From contig CBFHOH010000027.1 in the NCBI GenBank assembly GCA_965657335.1, positions 1 through 64,000 of the forward strand: a DNA stretch of 64,000 bases, given 5' to 3'. Made by a program: the position numbers and the translations under genes. The stretch is from UBA4582 sp965657335. Lineage in GTDB: Bacteria; Pseudomonadota; Gammaproteobacteria; Pseudomonadales; Azotimanducaceae. Each line of letters starts with the position of its first letter. The first letter of the stretch is position 1. Below the pieces are notes generated by a model. The model worked only from the letters and a program-made list of their open reading frames with translations. It had not been told where the DNA came from and did no database searches. Positions 34,182 to 43,184 of the stretch are shown piece by piece.

Positions 34182-35438
34182 TCAGGTCAGCCTCTCGCAG
34201 GGTGCAAAGATCGGTAGAAGTTTCATTTGTTCTTGCGAGTATGCAATCCGACCAAATAACATCGGGTAGTGGAACTCGCGTAGCCGTGCATGGAACCGTC
34301 TAACGCATCGGTTATAACGTTGAAAAGATGCGATGTCGGTTTCAGCAATTTGAGAGAGCGTACGTGATGTGTATAGCGATGGTGATGTTAGAGAAACCAA
34401 ATGCATAGCTTCGTCGCGCTTGCTTGTGCCTTGATGTAATGCTTGGGACAGTGGCGCTACTGTTTGGTCGCCTACCTGTTGAAATGCGAAGAACCATTTC
34501 CATTCGAACGGTTGATCGACTGTCGCTTCATTTGTCCATTCCGGATGCTGTTTTAAGAAGGGTGTCATGGTGTCAAGTTTGGGTAAATCCCATGCCGCGT
34601 TCACTTTTTCGCGCTGTGCTAAAAGGATTTCCCCGCCTTTTGGTAGTGGTATCGTGTATTCAATCACGAGCTTTCCTACTACCGGTATAGCGACCGCGGT
34701 AGTAAACCAGATACCGAGCAGTAAAGCTGCGGCAGTAGGACCGGACTCTGTTTTGTAAGTGATCAAGAGCGCCAACACGAACCAAATAAAAACGTTGAGC
34801 GCAACTGCGGTCAATGCGACTTGAATACTTGCTGAGCTCGCATCGGAGAACACGGCGGCGATAGCAAAAGGAAAAATGATACTCAGGTACAAAAGAAGCG
34901 ACCTTACCGCGGCTCGATTTGACAGTAGCCTCAAACCATTGCCGCTGGTTGCCGACAAAAACTCCCATCGATTGTTGCGAATTTCAGCAGCCTTGAGATC
35001 ATACAGCAGTAGGATTGAAAGTAAGGGAAGCAAAAAAGCAGCCACAAAATCAAAATCTAATTTTCCTATGCGCGAAAGCTCCGGGTTACCAGTGTCTGTC
35101 TCGTAGATTTGGCCCTCAAGTGCGAGCATGCGTATCCGATGCTTCCACGGCAGGTCGTCACGCACGCCGCGAGATATAAATGAGAGCGCTTTTGGCGCTT
35201 GGTAAGTGAAGTGATATGCATAGTACGCAGCGCCACCTGCGTCACTTTGTTCGGCCAACGCAAACTCACGATCTTCGGTTACCAATGCTGTGACACGTTC
35301 GATCAACGCCCGCTCATTCGTTGACTCCTCCGAGCCTGTCCAGATGGTATAACAAGCAAGTATTGCAGCAATGGCAAGTGCCATGACGACCACGCTATCA
35401 TTGAGTGCGAAGCGCAGTTCTCTGATTGTGCTATACAC
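34182..35438 (-). CDS. ABC-2 type permease with DUF3526-like architecture (second)
   Basis: 418 aa, GTG start overlapping the preceding permease by 8 bases. One helix near the N-terminus (about 16-34) is followed by a ~100-residue extracytoplasmic domain (EDREFALAEQSDAGGAAYYA) and then a cluster of helices (about 130-260), another soluble segment and a C-terminal region lacking the usual last helix. This split-helix layout with a large periplasmic insertion is typical of DUF3526 permeases. It is expected to pair with the sister permease and the ATPase to move an unknown substrate outward. Confidence 0.75.
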   Translation of the reverse strand: MYSTIRELRFALNDSVVVMALAIAAILACYTIWTGSEESTNERALIERVTALVTEDREFALAEQSDAGGAAYYAYHFTYQAPKALSFISRGVRDDLPWKHRIRMLALEGQIYETDTGNPELSRIGKLDFDFVAAFLLPLLSILLLYDLKAAEIRNNRWEFLSATSGNGLRLLSNRAAVRSLLLYLSIIFPFAIAAVFSDASSASIQVALTAVALNVFIWFVLALLITYKTESGPTAAALLLGIWFTTAVAIPVVGKLVIEYTIPLPKGGEILLAQREKVNAAWDLPKLDTMTPFLKQHPEWTNEATVDQPFEWKWFFAFQQVGDQTVAPLSQALHQGTSKRDEAMHLVSLTSPSLYTSRTLSQIAETDIASFQRYNRCVRRFHARLREFHYPMLFGRIAYSQEQMKLLPIFAPCERLT

Positions 35439-36870
35439 GGCTCACCTCCACTAGGCGCCTTGCACCCAGCCAGCCGATCCATCCCGCAAGAATCATCCAC
35501 AGACTAAGCAGCAGCAGATTAGGTGCGAGCTGGGTAAGACGCTGGGCTGCTGGAGCTGGTTGGAATTTAAAATTCTTGAGGACGCGCCAATTCTCAGGAT
35601 CAATTCGCGTACGACGTTCAGCATCAGGATCACTGCTACGATTAATGTCGTCGCTGTAAGCCATCTTAGCGGCGTGAACCCTGTTAAGGCCTTGCACGAA
35701 CTGAAATCTGGTCGCCTCAGCTTCTCTTAGAAAACGATGATGGGTTTGATTGTCTGTACCCGCTGCGATCATGGATGCCGATTGCAAAACCGCGAACGGG
35801 GAGAGGATTTCAAGCGTGTTCACAAAATGAGACTGTGCCATCTGACTTGCCATGCGGCGCTCTGCAAACTCATTAAGCACATCGGTTAGCTTAGCCTCGG
35901 CGGTCTGCGCAACAATGCCACGGAAGTTAATTGGCAAGTCCTCGATGTGATCAACGTCATATTGTTCAAGCAAATTGGCACGTAACTGACTAAAGGCAGG
36001 GTCATTAGCATTGTGCCCGTCGCCCACGTCGCGTAGTGCAACAATGACTTCCATGTCTGTTTCAATTTGACTCGCCGTAGGCAGATTCGTTATTGCCGCG
36101 CTGGCGAGAAGTCTGGGTGTAACAATACACAGCGTTACCCAAATTGTAATAAGCGCTAATAATGCGGAAGACGCCCGCTGCGACCAAGCAGACGCGGCAG
36201 TAATAATTAAAACCCACGTTGTCAGATACAAAGCGTAAAGCAGCGCAAAGCCAAAGCTTATCAAGCCGCTGGCGTTAGATAGCGCCGTGCCTACAATTAG
36301 GGGCAATAGTACAAGAGTGGCCGCTCCTAGTAGCGCCACTGTTTTGCCAAGCCAAATAGTCGTAGGTGATATTCCGGACGTCACGAGCTGGCGGTCGGTG
36401 CCAGCCTCACGTTCGCGAGTCACTGAGCTGAATCCCATGATTATGAGCAACAATGGCACCAAGAGTTGATAACTTAATGCAGGTGTTAGCAGTGCAAAAG
36501 GGCCTGCTTGGGCACCTGAATACGCTGGCGAGAAAGTCGCAGAATTTTGCCGGTGACCTTCTAAAAACATCACAGTGCCGGTGTAAGGGTCGACGCCAGG
36601 ATCTAATGCAGCGAGTGCGGTCGGTGGTCTAAAAACATAGTGCCCGTAATGTACCATTCGGTGAGGGTGGCGGGCAGGCTGATTACGGAAGGTATCTTCC
36701 GCTTCGCTTTGCAGTGCGACTCTGGTCTCTCTTTCAGAGCGCACTTGGTTAATTGTCGCTAACAGTGAGGCGCAGGTTAAAATTAGCGCGAGCAGGCCGG
36801 CAGCAGCGCCAAGTTTAGATCTGCGCCAAAAGCGCCATTCGTCACGGGCAATAAGGAGTACGGTGTTCAC
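35431..36870 (-). CDS. ABC-2 type permease with DUF3526-like architecture (first)
   Basis: 479 aa, GTG start. The N-terminal helix is preceded by LLIARDEWRFWRRSKLGAA, a typical coupling segment. A periplasmic insertion follows, then a helical bundle that includes FSSVTREREAGTDRQLVTSG, a hallmark of NosY/DUF3526 ABC-2 permeases. A long second periplasmic region (about 270-430) carries FAERRMASQMAQSHFVNTLE. The C-terminal helix (LLLLSLWMILAGWIGWLGAR) is present, unlike in its sister. Co-transcribed with the ATPase three bases upstream. Confidence 0.8.
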   Translation of the reverse strand: MNTVLLIARDEWRFWRRSKLGAAAGLLALILTCASLLATINQVRSERETRVALQSEAEDTFRNQPARHPHRMVHYGHYVFRPPTALAALDPGVDPYTGTVMFLEGHRQNSATFSPAYSGAQAGPFALLTPALSYQLLVPLLLIIMGFSSVTREREAGTDRQLVTSGISPTTIWLGKTVALLGAATLVLLPLIVGTALSNASGLISFGFALLYALYLTTWVLIITAASAWSQRASSALLALITIWVTLCIVTPRLLASAAITNLPTASQIETDMEVIVALRDVGDGHNANDPAFSQLRANLLEQYDVDHIEDLPINFRGIVAQTAEAKLTDVLNEFAERRMASQMAQSHFVNTLEILSPFAVLQSASMIAAGTDNQTHHRFLREAEATRFQFVQGLNRVHAAKMAYSDDINRSSDPDAERRTRIDPENWRVLKNFKFQPAPAAQRLTQLAPNLLLLSLWMILAGWIGWLGARRLVEVSRV

Positions 36871-36873
36871 TGT

Positions 36874-37593
36874 TCAAATTCCTTGTGCAAAAGCACGGTG
36901 CACTGCGTCAGGGGATATGCCACCGCCAATCTCTGTTTCGAACATGCCAACAAGTATCCCTTGTCGCAGCAAGCCAATTCTGCTCGCAACCTGACACGCA
37001 CCGTAGACATCGTGGGTAACCATCAGCACAGTCGTGCCGTTGCTGGCAAGCTTGGCGATCAGGCGATTGAATTCGTCAATTGCAATCGGGTCAAGGCCCG
37101 AGGTAGGTTCATCTAAGAACAATACCGGTGCCTCGCGAAGAATAGCCAAAGCAATCGCAACCTTTTGCCGCATGCCTTTCGAATAAGATGACAACTGACG
37201 GCTGCGAGCTTCATAGATAAGGCTGACTTCATCTAAAGCCGTTTCAATCTCCGCTTCGCTCTGTTTCACTTTGGCCAGTGCAAGAAAGTACTGAATGTTT
37301 TCTCTCGCATTGAGGTGCGGATAAAGATTAGCCGCTTCTGGCAGATATGCCGATTTTTGCCGCACAAATGACAAATTGTTTCTGACATGCTTGCCCAAGA
37401 CTTCGACATGACCCTTTTGGGGTGCTATAAAGCCGAGGAAGGTCAGCAGGGTCGTTGATTTTCCTGCACCGTTCCCGCCTAGCAGGGCAAACACCTCCCC
37501 TTTACTAACAGCAAAGCTGACATCGCTTAGCACCTCTTGGCCGCCGCGCTCGATACATAGGTTCTGTGCTTCTAAAATTGTTGGCATCGTCAT
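36874..37593 (-). CDS. ABC transporter ATP-binding protein
   Basis: 239-aa cytoplasmic ATPase of the CcmA/NosF exporter type. Walker A GGNGAGKST (about 39-47), signature LSSYSKGMRQK (about 133-143), Walker B VLFLDEPTSGLDP and the switch His in MVTHD are all intact. Its start overlaps the stop of the TonB-dependent receptor gene (TAATG), so all four genes are translationally linked. Confidence 0.9.
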   Translation of the reverse strand: MTMPTILEAQNLCIERGGQEVLSDVSFAVSKGEVFALLGGNGAGKSTTLLTFLGFIAPQKGHVEVLGKHVRNNLSFVRQKSAYLPEAANLYPHLNARENIQYFLALAKVKQSEAEIETALDEVSLIYEARSRQLSSYSKGMRQKVAIALAILREAPVLFLDEPTSGLDPIAIDEFNRLIAKLASNGTTVLMVTHDVYGACQVASRIGLLRQGILVGMFETEIGGGISPDAVHRAFAQGI

Positions 37594-39689
37594 TACAAAC
37601 TCAGAGAAATTGTCAGTCTAAAGTTGCGTGGCGTGCCAGGTTGAACCCAGATAGAGGCAAACGAATTAAGGTAGTATTCCTCGTCGAGTAAGTTTTGAAC
37701 TTCGGCCTTGATATTTAGTGAATTCGTGACTTGAAACGAGGTAAACGCTTGCACCGTCGTGTAACTGGGTAAGTTAAAGTTCTGGTTGTTGAATTGACCG
37801 TTGCGATCGCTGACGTAGAGCAACCCCCCGCCAAGCACCAGTTCCTTTTCTACAATCTGCATGTCTTTGGCTAATTGCAAGCTGAGCGTTTGATCTGGCA
37901 CATTTAACAGTGCGCTGCCAGCAGGCAGAGCTGCACCAAAATTAGGGTCAAAAAAATCGTTAGATGTTTCGGCATCAACATAGGCGTAGGATGCCCATAG
38001 AGAAAAATCCCCGCCAAAATTCGCGGTGAGGTCTAACTCGAACCCGGCACTATCCGCCTCACCTAACGCTGCATAGGTGAACAGGCTTGGATCGTCTACG
38101 ACCAGTATGTTCTGCTGCTCAACCCTAAACAGTGTAGCTGTACCGAACACAGCGCCGTCGTTCAGAGCGAACTTAATGCCTGCCTCAATTGACGTTGACT
38201 CATTGGGATTAAAAGTATTGCCGTTAGCATCTCGCCCGGATAATTGACGAAAATTCTCACCATAGGATGCATAGAGGGAAAGTTCATCAGACGCTTTAAA
38301 AACCATGCCAAGCTGTGGACTGACTCTGGAATCTTTAGCGTTTGCCTCTGCTTCTTCGAAGTCGTCGTAGCGGGCGCCAATGCGGATATCAAATCGTTCG
38401 TTCAAGCTGATTTGGTCTTGAAAAAAGAACCCGGCAGACTTAAAGGTCTGATTGAATGGGGTCCCAGCGCCAAGGTCTGTTGGGAGAAATTGACCGTAGA
38501 GCGGATTAAATACATTAATTAGCCGTTGTTCCTCTGCCGTAGGGTTGGTGCTGACCTTGGGCGGCCGCGCACGGAGAAACGTTTGTCGATTTTCAAAATC
38601 GTCGATGTCAGCACCAACTATCAATCGATGGGTTATGTTGCCTGTTTCAAATTCGCCGGAAATCTCTGCTCGAAAAACGCGATAGTCGGCGTCGTATTTT
38701 CGGTAACGTCGATTACGCGACAGGTTCTGTCCATCGACATTGAGTTGCTGGCGACTGCCAAACGAGGCTTCAGTGGAGAAACCTTCCAGCGAAGTTTTGC
38801 GTTGCGTATAACCAACGATGGCTCGCCATTCGTCGTTAAACTCGTGTTGAAACTCTAGCTGATGCCCAACAACTTCGGTTTCCATTGGGCCGTCCCCTGG
38901 CTCTCCCAGGAAGTTACTATCACTTATCAGTCCTAACTCGCCATTGATAGCAACAACGCCCCTGTCAAATGGAATTTCTTGATCAGAGTATTCCAGCTCG
39001 TAGGTGATTTTGCTGTTATTGCTAATGTCATAAGCAAGCGACGGGAAAAATCCCATGCGTTTTGTCTCAATAGTGTCACGGAAACTTTCTGCGTCTTCGT
39101 AAAAACCCACAAGTCTTACAGCTAACTGATCGGTTAATGGTGTGGTCCAGTCTGCATCGGTTCTCAGAGTGTTAAAACTTCCTGCAGAAACCTTTATCTC
39201 TCCGGCGGTCTGAAAGGTTGGGCGTTTGGTGACGAGATTAATGGTCCCACCGGGTTCACCTCGGCCAAATAATGCGGCTCTAGGTCCCTTGAGAACTTCC
39301 ACACTCTCTATGCCCGCTAAGTCTCTCGGGCCGCCAAAACCGCGTCCAGCATTAAAACCGTTGACGAGATAGTTACTCGGTAAGTTTTCGTCCCCGACAA
39401 ATCCTCGAATAGAAAACGAATTCCACAAGCCGCCGAAGTTATTTTGACGAGCCACTGATGCGGACAAATCGAGTGCTTGCACGAGATCCAACGCCCCAGC
39501 ATTGAGGAGTTTTTCAGCGTCGAGGATTGTTTCTGATTGGGGGATTTCAAGTGTTGCGAAGTCGCTAAGGTAGGCGCGATGGCCCTCTACCACGATGGTT
39601 TCCTCAACAGCCGATTGTGCATTTACAGCACCAAAGCTAATAATTAAGCCAATGCTGGTAGCAGCTGCTAGGTTGTTTTTTTTCATCAT
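37593..39689 (-). CDS. TonB-dependent outer-membrane receptor
   Basis: 698 aa. Signal peptide ending about VNAQS; plug domain with ETIVVEGHRAYLSDFATLEI (TonB-box-like), SIRGFVGDENLPSNYLVNG and VEVLKGPRAALFGRGEPGGT; beta-barrel to the C-terminus ending FRLTISLSL with terminal aromatic/leucine strand (VQNLLDEEYY is the usual penultimate motif). The overall look is of the siderophore-receptor (FhuA/FpvA) class. First gene of a four-gene operon with an ABC exporter-type system, which is not the usual import partner. Substrate unknown; iron-siderophore or a peptide are options. Confidence 0.88.
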   Translation of the reverse strand: MMKKNNLAAATSIGLIISFGAVNAQSAVEETIVVEGHRAYLSDFATLEIPQSETILDAEKLLNAGALDLVQALDLSASVARQNNFGGLWNSFSIRGFVGDENLPSNYLVNGFNAGRGFGGPRDLAGIESVEVLKGPRAALFGRGEPGGTINLVTKRPTFQTAGEIKVSAGSFNTLRTDADWTTPLTDQLAVRLVGFYEDAESFRDTIETKRMGFFPSLAYDISNNSKITYELEYSDQEIPFDRGVVAINGELGLISDSNFLGEPGDGPMETEVVGHQLEFQHEFNDEWRAIVGYTQRKTSLEGFSTEASFGSRQQLNVDGQNLSRNRRYRKYDADYRVFRAEISGEFETGNITHRLIVGADIDDFENRQTFLRARPPKVSTNPTAEEQRLINVFNPLYGQFLPTDLGAGTPFNQTFKSAGFFFQDQISLNERFDIRIGARYDDFEEAEANAKDSRVSPQLGMVFKASDELSLYASYGENFRQLSGRDANGNTFNPNESTSIEAGIKFALNDGAVFGTATLFRVEQQNILVVDDPSLFTYAALGEADSAGFELDLTANFGGDFSLWASYAYVDAETSNDFFDPNFGAALPAGSALLNVPDQTLSLQLAKDMQIVEKELVLGGGLLYVSDRNGQFNNQNFNLPSYTTVQAFTSFQVTNSLNIKAEVQNLLDEEYYLNSFASIWVQPGTPRNFRLTISLSL

Positions 39690-39873
39690 TTTCTTTAGAT
39701 CTCTTAATGTTTATCACGTCCAGCCAGCCATGGCTAAACCGCGCATGTAGTCTCAGAGTGAAATAGTGTGAGGCACCATGCGCCAGACGCCAGGCGCGGT
39801 GGACGGAAACTAGATGCAATTACATCGCACCGATGCGAAAAAGCGGGCGGTACGATTGGTTAAAATCGAATGA

Positions 39874-40182
39874 TTAACGCTGTGATTTGCTAGGCGGTGC
39901 TCGAGAGTGCCGACTGAGGACGATGCTAGTTTCTACAAGAGAGCCAGCAAGCGTGATGGTGTGAGTAAGAGTTCGATCGAAAAAATCTGGAGTGTCGTGC
40001 GCTGCAGCTGCTGGCGCGCCAGAAATAGTGTAAAGATCGCAAAGCTGCGACGGTTCATGCTCATGGTGCATGAAATCGTGCGCTTTGCTGAGCATGGGTG
40101 CCGTCACTAATAGCAAAGCTGCAAGCAACACGGGTAATGTGGCGATGCGCGTTTGACTGACTGGTGTGCGGGTAACAAACAT
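39874..40182 (-). CDS. small secreted His-containing protein upstream of the receptor
   Basis: 102 aa. A hydrophobic N-terminal stretch (IATLPVLLAALLLVTAPMLS) ends near SKA, then HDFMHHEHEPSQLCDLYTIS, an arrangement reminiscent of DUF2946-type proteins that often precede metal-related outer-membrane receptors. The C-terminal third (VETSIVLSRHSRAPPSKSQR) is typical of those short proteins. It lies 184 bases upstream of the TonB-dependent receptor on the same strand. Metal binding is inference. Confidence 0.55.
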   Translation of the reverse strand: MFVTRTPVSQTRIATLPVLLAALLLVTAPMLSKAHDFMHHEHEPSQLCDLYTISGAPAAAAHDTPDFFDRTLTHTITLAGSLVETSIVLSRHSRAPPSKSQR

Positions 40183-40277
40183 GGGCGCTAGGATATAGAG
40201 GCGGCAAAGAAGAGTAAAGTGAAAGCGCCGTTCTTAATCTAACTTCTCACAAGCCTAAAGTATTACGTGCCCCATCT

Positions 40278-40302
40278 CTGACAAAATATCATAATTTGTC
40301 AG
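40278..40302. promoter_or_regulatory. 25-bp palindromic site
   Basis: CTGACAAA and TTTGTCAG separated by nine A/T-rich bases, a perfect 8+8 inverted repeat. It lies 96 bases upstream of the His-containing protein start, where an operator for the receptor operon would be expected, though it also overlaps the tail of a gene remnant. Confidence 0.45.
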
Positions 40303-40575
40303 ATGTGTAGTGCGCACAGGTTGGCAATGAGTGCGAGCGATCGGTGCATATCTCACGCTTAATACGCGCAAAGTCGTGCTCAAGCTGGTTTTTTCCGCTG
40401 GCACGAAGATGAGTAATTGCCTTAAACTGCGCATGGGTATTCACTTGTCCAAGATCGAGTACGATTGAACGCTCCTCGTTAGGGAACAGATAAGCACGGA
40501 TGACATTTTCGACGTAATCTCAACGATGTTATCAATAGTGATCAAATCAGCGACGCCATCAATGTAAAGGACGAA
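40289..40575 (-). pseudogene. frameshifted gene remnant, possibly a cation-efflux C-terminus
   Basis: Two - strand frames joined near 40510 read as continuous protein: YIDGVADLITIDNIVEI, then VENVIRAYLFPNEERSIVLD, FKAITHLRASGKNQL and EHDFARIKREI before a stop at 40289. No start is left, and the other end runs into the leader of the ceramidase-like gene. The DG-A---I, then LxFxxxLxxxxLExxxxRIxREI pattern weakly resembles the cytoplasmic end of cation diffusion facilitators; this family guess is tentative. Confidence 0.4.
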
Positions 40576-40578
40576 TCA

Positions 40579-41541
40579 ATGTCATCAAACGCTTTTAAAC
40601 CCTTCAGTGTCGGTTTAGCCGCCAGTGTCACATTTTTTGTGGGCTATATTATATTCGGATTGCAGGGCTGGGGGACGCCTTCGGCGGTGGAACAGGCTGT
40701 AGGTGAAGTGTCTCGTTGGTGCGAAAGAGTTCAACCAGGGATCTTTCATGAGCCAGTGAACGCGTTGAGTAATCTAGGCTTTATGGTCGCCGGTCTTTGG
40801 ATGCTTTGGCTGTTGGGAAAAGACGTAGTGGCAGGCCGAACCGGCATGATGTTTGGTCACAGCCCTGTTGCATTGTTGTACGCGGGCGCTGCCATTTGGC
40901 TAGGACCAGGGTCGCTATTAATGCATGGCACTCACACAGCTTGGGGAGGGTGGGCTGACAATTTGAGTATGGTGATGTATATCCTCATACCTTGGTTGGT
41001 CAATGTGTCGGGTATGGGTCGTTGGCCAACTCCGCGTTTGCTAAGCATTTACGCAACGCTTGTCTTGGTCTATGCCGTCGGCCGAGCCGTGAATGGTTGG
41101 GGTTTGGGTATTAATCTCGATTTCTTTGGTTTGTCGATCGCGTTTTGGATAATCAGCGAAGTCTTGTATCGCTTCTGGTCGCAGTGGCTTCGGGTGGCCT
41201 CAGGGTTTATGGGTTTTGTCGTTGCAGGCATTTTTGGTATTACCCCATTTGAAATGATGGCGGAACCTGAACGTTTTTGGTGGGTGCTGCTGTTTTGGTT
41301 GCCTGGTCTTCTGGCAACCGGGCCTGCTCCCGGCCGACGCTCATATCTGCCATGGTTCGCATTGGGCGTGATCAGTTACTTGAGCGCATTTGCGATTTGG
41401 CAAACGGGTAAGGCTGGTCATGCGCTGTGCGACCCAGATTCTCTTTTGCAGGCGCACGGCATTTGGCATTTGCTCTCAGCCGTTGCAACGTTTTGCTTTT
41501 TCTTGTTTCTCCGAACTGAACAAAAAGCGCCCAGCGACTAG
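40579..41541 (+). CDS. ceramidase-like (CREST superfamily) membrane hydrolase
   Basis: 320 aa with about 8 helices. The family signature is clear: SRWCERVQPGIFHEPVNALS then NLGF at about 45-70, WLGPGSLLMHGTHTAWGGWAD at about 114-135 with the His/Asp pair, and HGIWHLLSAVATF near the C-terminus, giving the Zn-binding histidines and the Ser/Asp residues shared by alkaline ceramidases, Per1 and PAQR receptors. It could hydrolyse a sphingolipid or N-acyl amino lipid in the inner membrane. AAAGGA ribosome site 5 bases upstream of ATG. Monocistronic, followed by a strong terminator. Confidence 0.82.
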   Translation: MSSNAFKPFSVGLAASVTFFVGYIIFGLQGWGTPSAVEQAVGEVSRWCERVQPGIFHEPVNALSNLGFMVAGLWMLWLLGKDVVAGRTGMMFGHSPVALLYAGAAIWLGPGSLLMHGTHTAWGGWADNLSMVMYILIPWLVNVSGMGRWPTPRLLSIYATLVLVYAVGRAVNGWGLGINLDFFGLSIAFWIISEVLYRFWSQWLRVASGFMGFVVAGIFGITPFEMMAEPERFWWVLLFWLPGLLATGPAPGRRSYLPWFALGVISYLSAFAIWQTGKAGHALCDPDSLLQAHGIWHLLSAVATFCFFLFLRTEQKAPSD

Positions 41542-41612
41542 TTCAATCGAGCTGATGCCAGATGTTTGCCCTGTCTTCGAACCGCATCGCCAAAAGTATG
41601 ATTGTTTCAGAT

Positions 41613-41653
41613 AAAAAAACCCGCACCAGAGGTTGTCTGATGCGGGTTTTTTG
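41613..41653. terminator. strong bidirectional intrinsic terminator
   Basis: A-run, CCCGCA, 15-base loop, TGCGGG, then a run of T: a perfect stem with A/T tracts on both sides that serves the converging ceramidase-like (+) and aldehyde dehydrogenase (-) genes. Confidence 0.93.
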
Positions 41654-41664
41654 TCGAAAAGTTT

Positions 41665-43083
41665 TTAGGCGAGTGTCTGTATCACATCACCAAACAGTTC
41701 GTCGTCTGCTGGTATCACCTTGGGTGTAGCCAATGGCTTGGAGATCCAAGTGACATTGATCAAGTGCTTCCAGTTAATGTTCTCATTTGTGGAGTTACCA
41801 CCCCAGGTGCCGCAGCCCAAAGAAAATGTCTGGCGCATACCGTTCCACAAGTTACCGCTATTAGAAGCAGCCTGTGGTTGGTTTACCATGACGCGAGACG
41901 TCTTTGTGCCCATGCCCATTTTGAGAATATTATCGTCGCTGTTTGAGTAGATACCACAAGAATGCCCTTTGCCTTGATATTCCTGAATCTCGTTTGTTAA
42001 CTCAATGGCCTCATCGATGTCAGAGACTTTGTAGAAAGCCATAATGACGGAGAGTTTTTCTCCAGAGTACGGATGATCCGGACCCGTGCCTGTTTCGGGC
42101 ATAATGATAAACTTGGCATCAGCGGGAATGTTAACACCGGCCATTTCACACAACACCTGTGGCTTCAGTACAACAGCTTTCGTATTCAGATGGCCATCTT
42201 CCCATAGGACGGCCGCAATTTTTTCGTAGTCTCCTTCCTTTGCAAGGTAACCGCCCTCGGCAATGAGTTTCTCTACTAGATCATCATATATGGATGCGAC
42301 AGCGATGACCGAATTGTCGGCAGAGCAGGATGCGGCGAGATCCAGTGTTTTTGAAATACGAATTTTTTCGGCAGCATCAACAATATCCGCTGTTTCATCA
42401 ACTGTGATAACTGCATTTCCAGCGCCTACACCCAGTGCAGGCGTGCCGCTGGAGTAAGCTGCGCCAACCATCGCTGCGCCGCCGGTAGCGAGAATGAGGT
42501 CACACTGCTTCATTAACTCGTTCGTTTTTTCTAGTGAAACGATACCAACGTCTTGCACGAGGTCTGCCGGAGCTCCCATTCTTTCGAGTGCAGCGCGCAT
42601 GTTATCAATAATCATCTTGTTAGTTAGCTTTGCCCTTGGGTGCGGTGCAACGACGATCGCGTTGCGGCCTTTCACTGCGTTAATGGCCTTGATGACGGGG
42701 GTCGCTTCAGGGTTTGTGGATGGCGAAAGGGCTCCTACAACGCCTACGGGCTTCGCAATTTTGACAATGTTGCGCTCAATGTCTTCCTCGATGATACCAA
42801 CTGATTTGTCATCAATGATGTCCATCAAAGCTGCTCGAGTCTTAGTCGATATCTTCAGGAACTTGCCGTTGTAGTCGCCAAGTTCTGTTTCGTCCAGTGT
42901 ATGTTGCGCAATTTCCTCTGCCACACCCGGTTGAGCGCAGGACCATACCATGGCCCGAATCAATTGATTCACTTGCTCTTGAGAATAGTCTTCTATTTGT
43001 GCCTGTGCAGCGCGTGCGCGAGCAATAATATCGGCTATCTCCTTTGTTTCTTCGTTTTGTTCAACCTCTGGTTGTGCGGACAT
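41665..43083 (-). CDS. acylating-type aldehyde dehydrogenase
   Basis: 472 aa, related to the CoA-acylating EutE/AdhE-N/sulfoacetaldehyde dehydrogenase branch. KPVGVVGALSPSTNPEATPV (about 111-130), GVGAGNAVITVDETADI and the catalytic C253 in LAASCSADNSVI are the hallmarks; the C-terminus has the GGNSTNENINWKHLIN segment of that branch. It would oxidise an aldehyde to its acyl-CoA with NAD. Ribosome site GAGGTGGC. It lies 101 bases after the 3-hydroxyisobutyrate dehydrogenase gene on the same strand and may replace the methylmalonate-semialdehyde dehydrogenase step, but substrate is inference. Confidence 0.8.
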   Translation of the reverse strand: MSAQPEVEQNEETKEIADIIARARAAQAQIEDYSQEQVNQLIRAMVWSCAQPGVAEEIAQHTLDETELGDYNGKFLKISTKTRAALMDIIDDKSVGIIEEDIERNIVKIAKPVGVVGALSPSTNPEATPVIKAINAVKGRNAIVVAPHPRAKLTNKMIIDNMRAALERMGAPADLVQDVGIVSLEKTNELMKQCDLILATGGAAMVGAAYSSGTPALGVGAGNAVITVDETADIVDAAEKIRISKTLDLAASCSADNSVIAVASIYDDLVEKLIAEGGYLAKEGDYEKIAAVLWEDGHLNTKAVVLKPQVLCEMAGVNIPADAKFIIMPETGTGPDHPYSGEKLSVIMAFYKVSDIDEAIELTNEIQEYQGKGHSCGIYSNSDDNILKMGMGTKTSRVMVNQPQAASNSGNLWNGMRQTFSLGCGTWGGNSTNENINWKHLINVTWISKPLATPKVIPADDELFGDVIQTLA

Positions 43084-43184
43084 ATGCCACCTCGTTTGTT
43101 AATTTCTGTTACTCATTAAAAATTGTATCACCCTCAGCGTAAAGCAACGAATATGGGCGATACACCAGTTATTTATCAATAAAG

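Noticed and set aside
40278..40302. Fur or Zur box upstream of the TonB receptor operon
   Set aside because: The arms CTGACAAA/TTTGTCAG do not match the classic Fur or Zur consensus, so I call it an unassigned palindrome.
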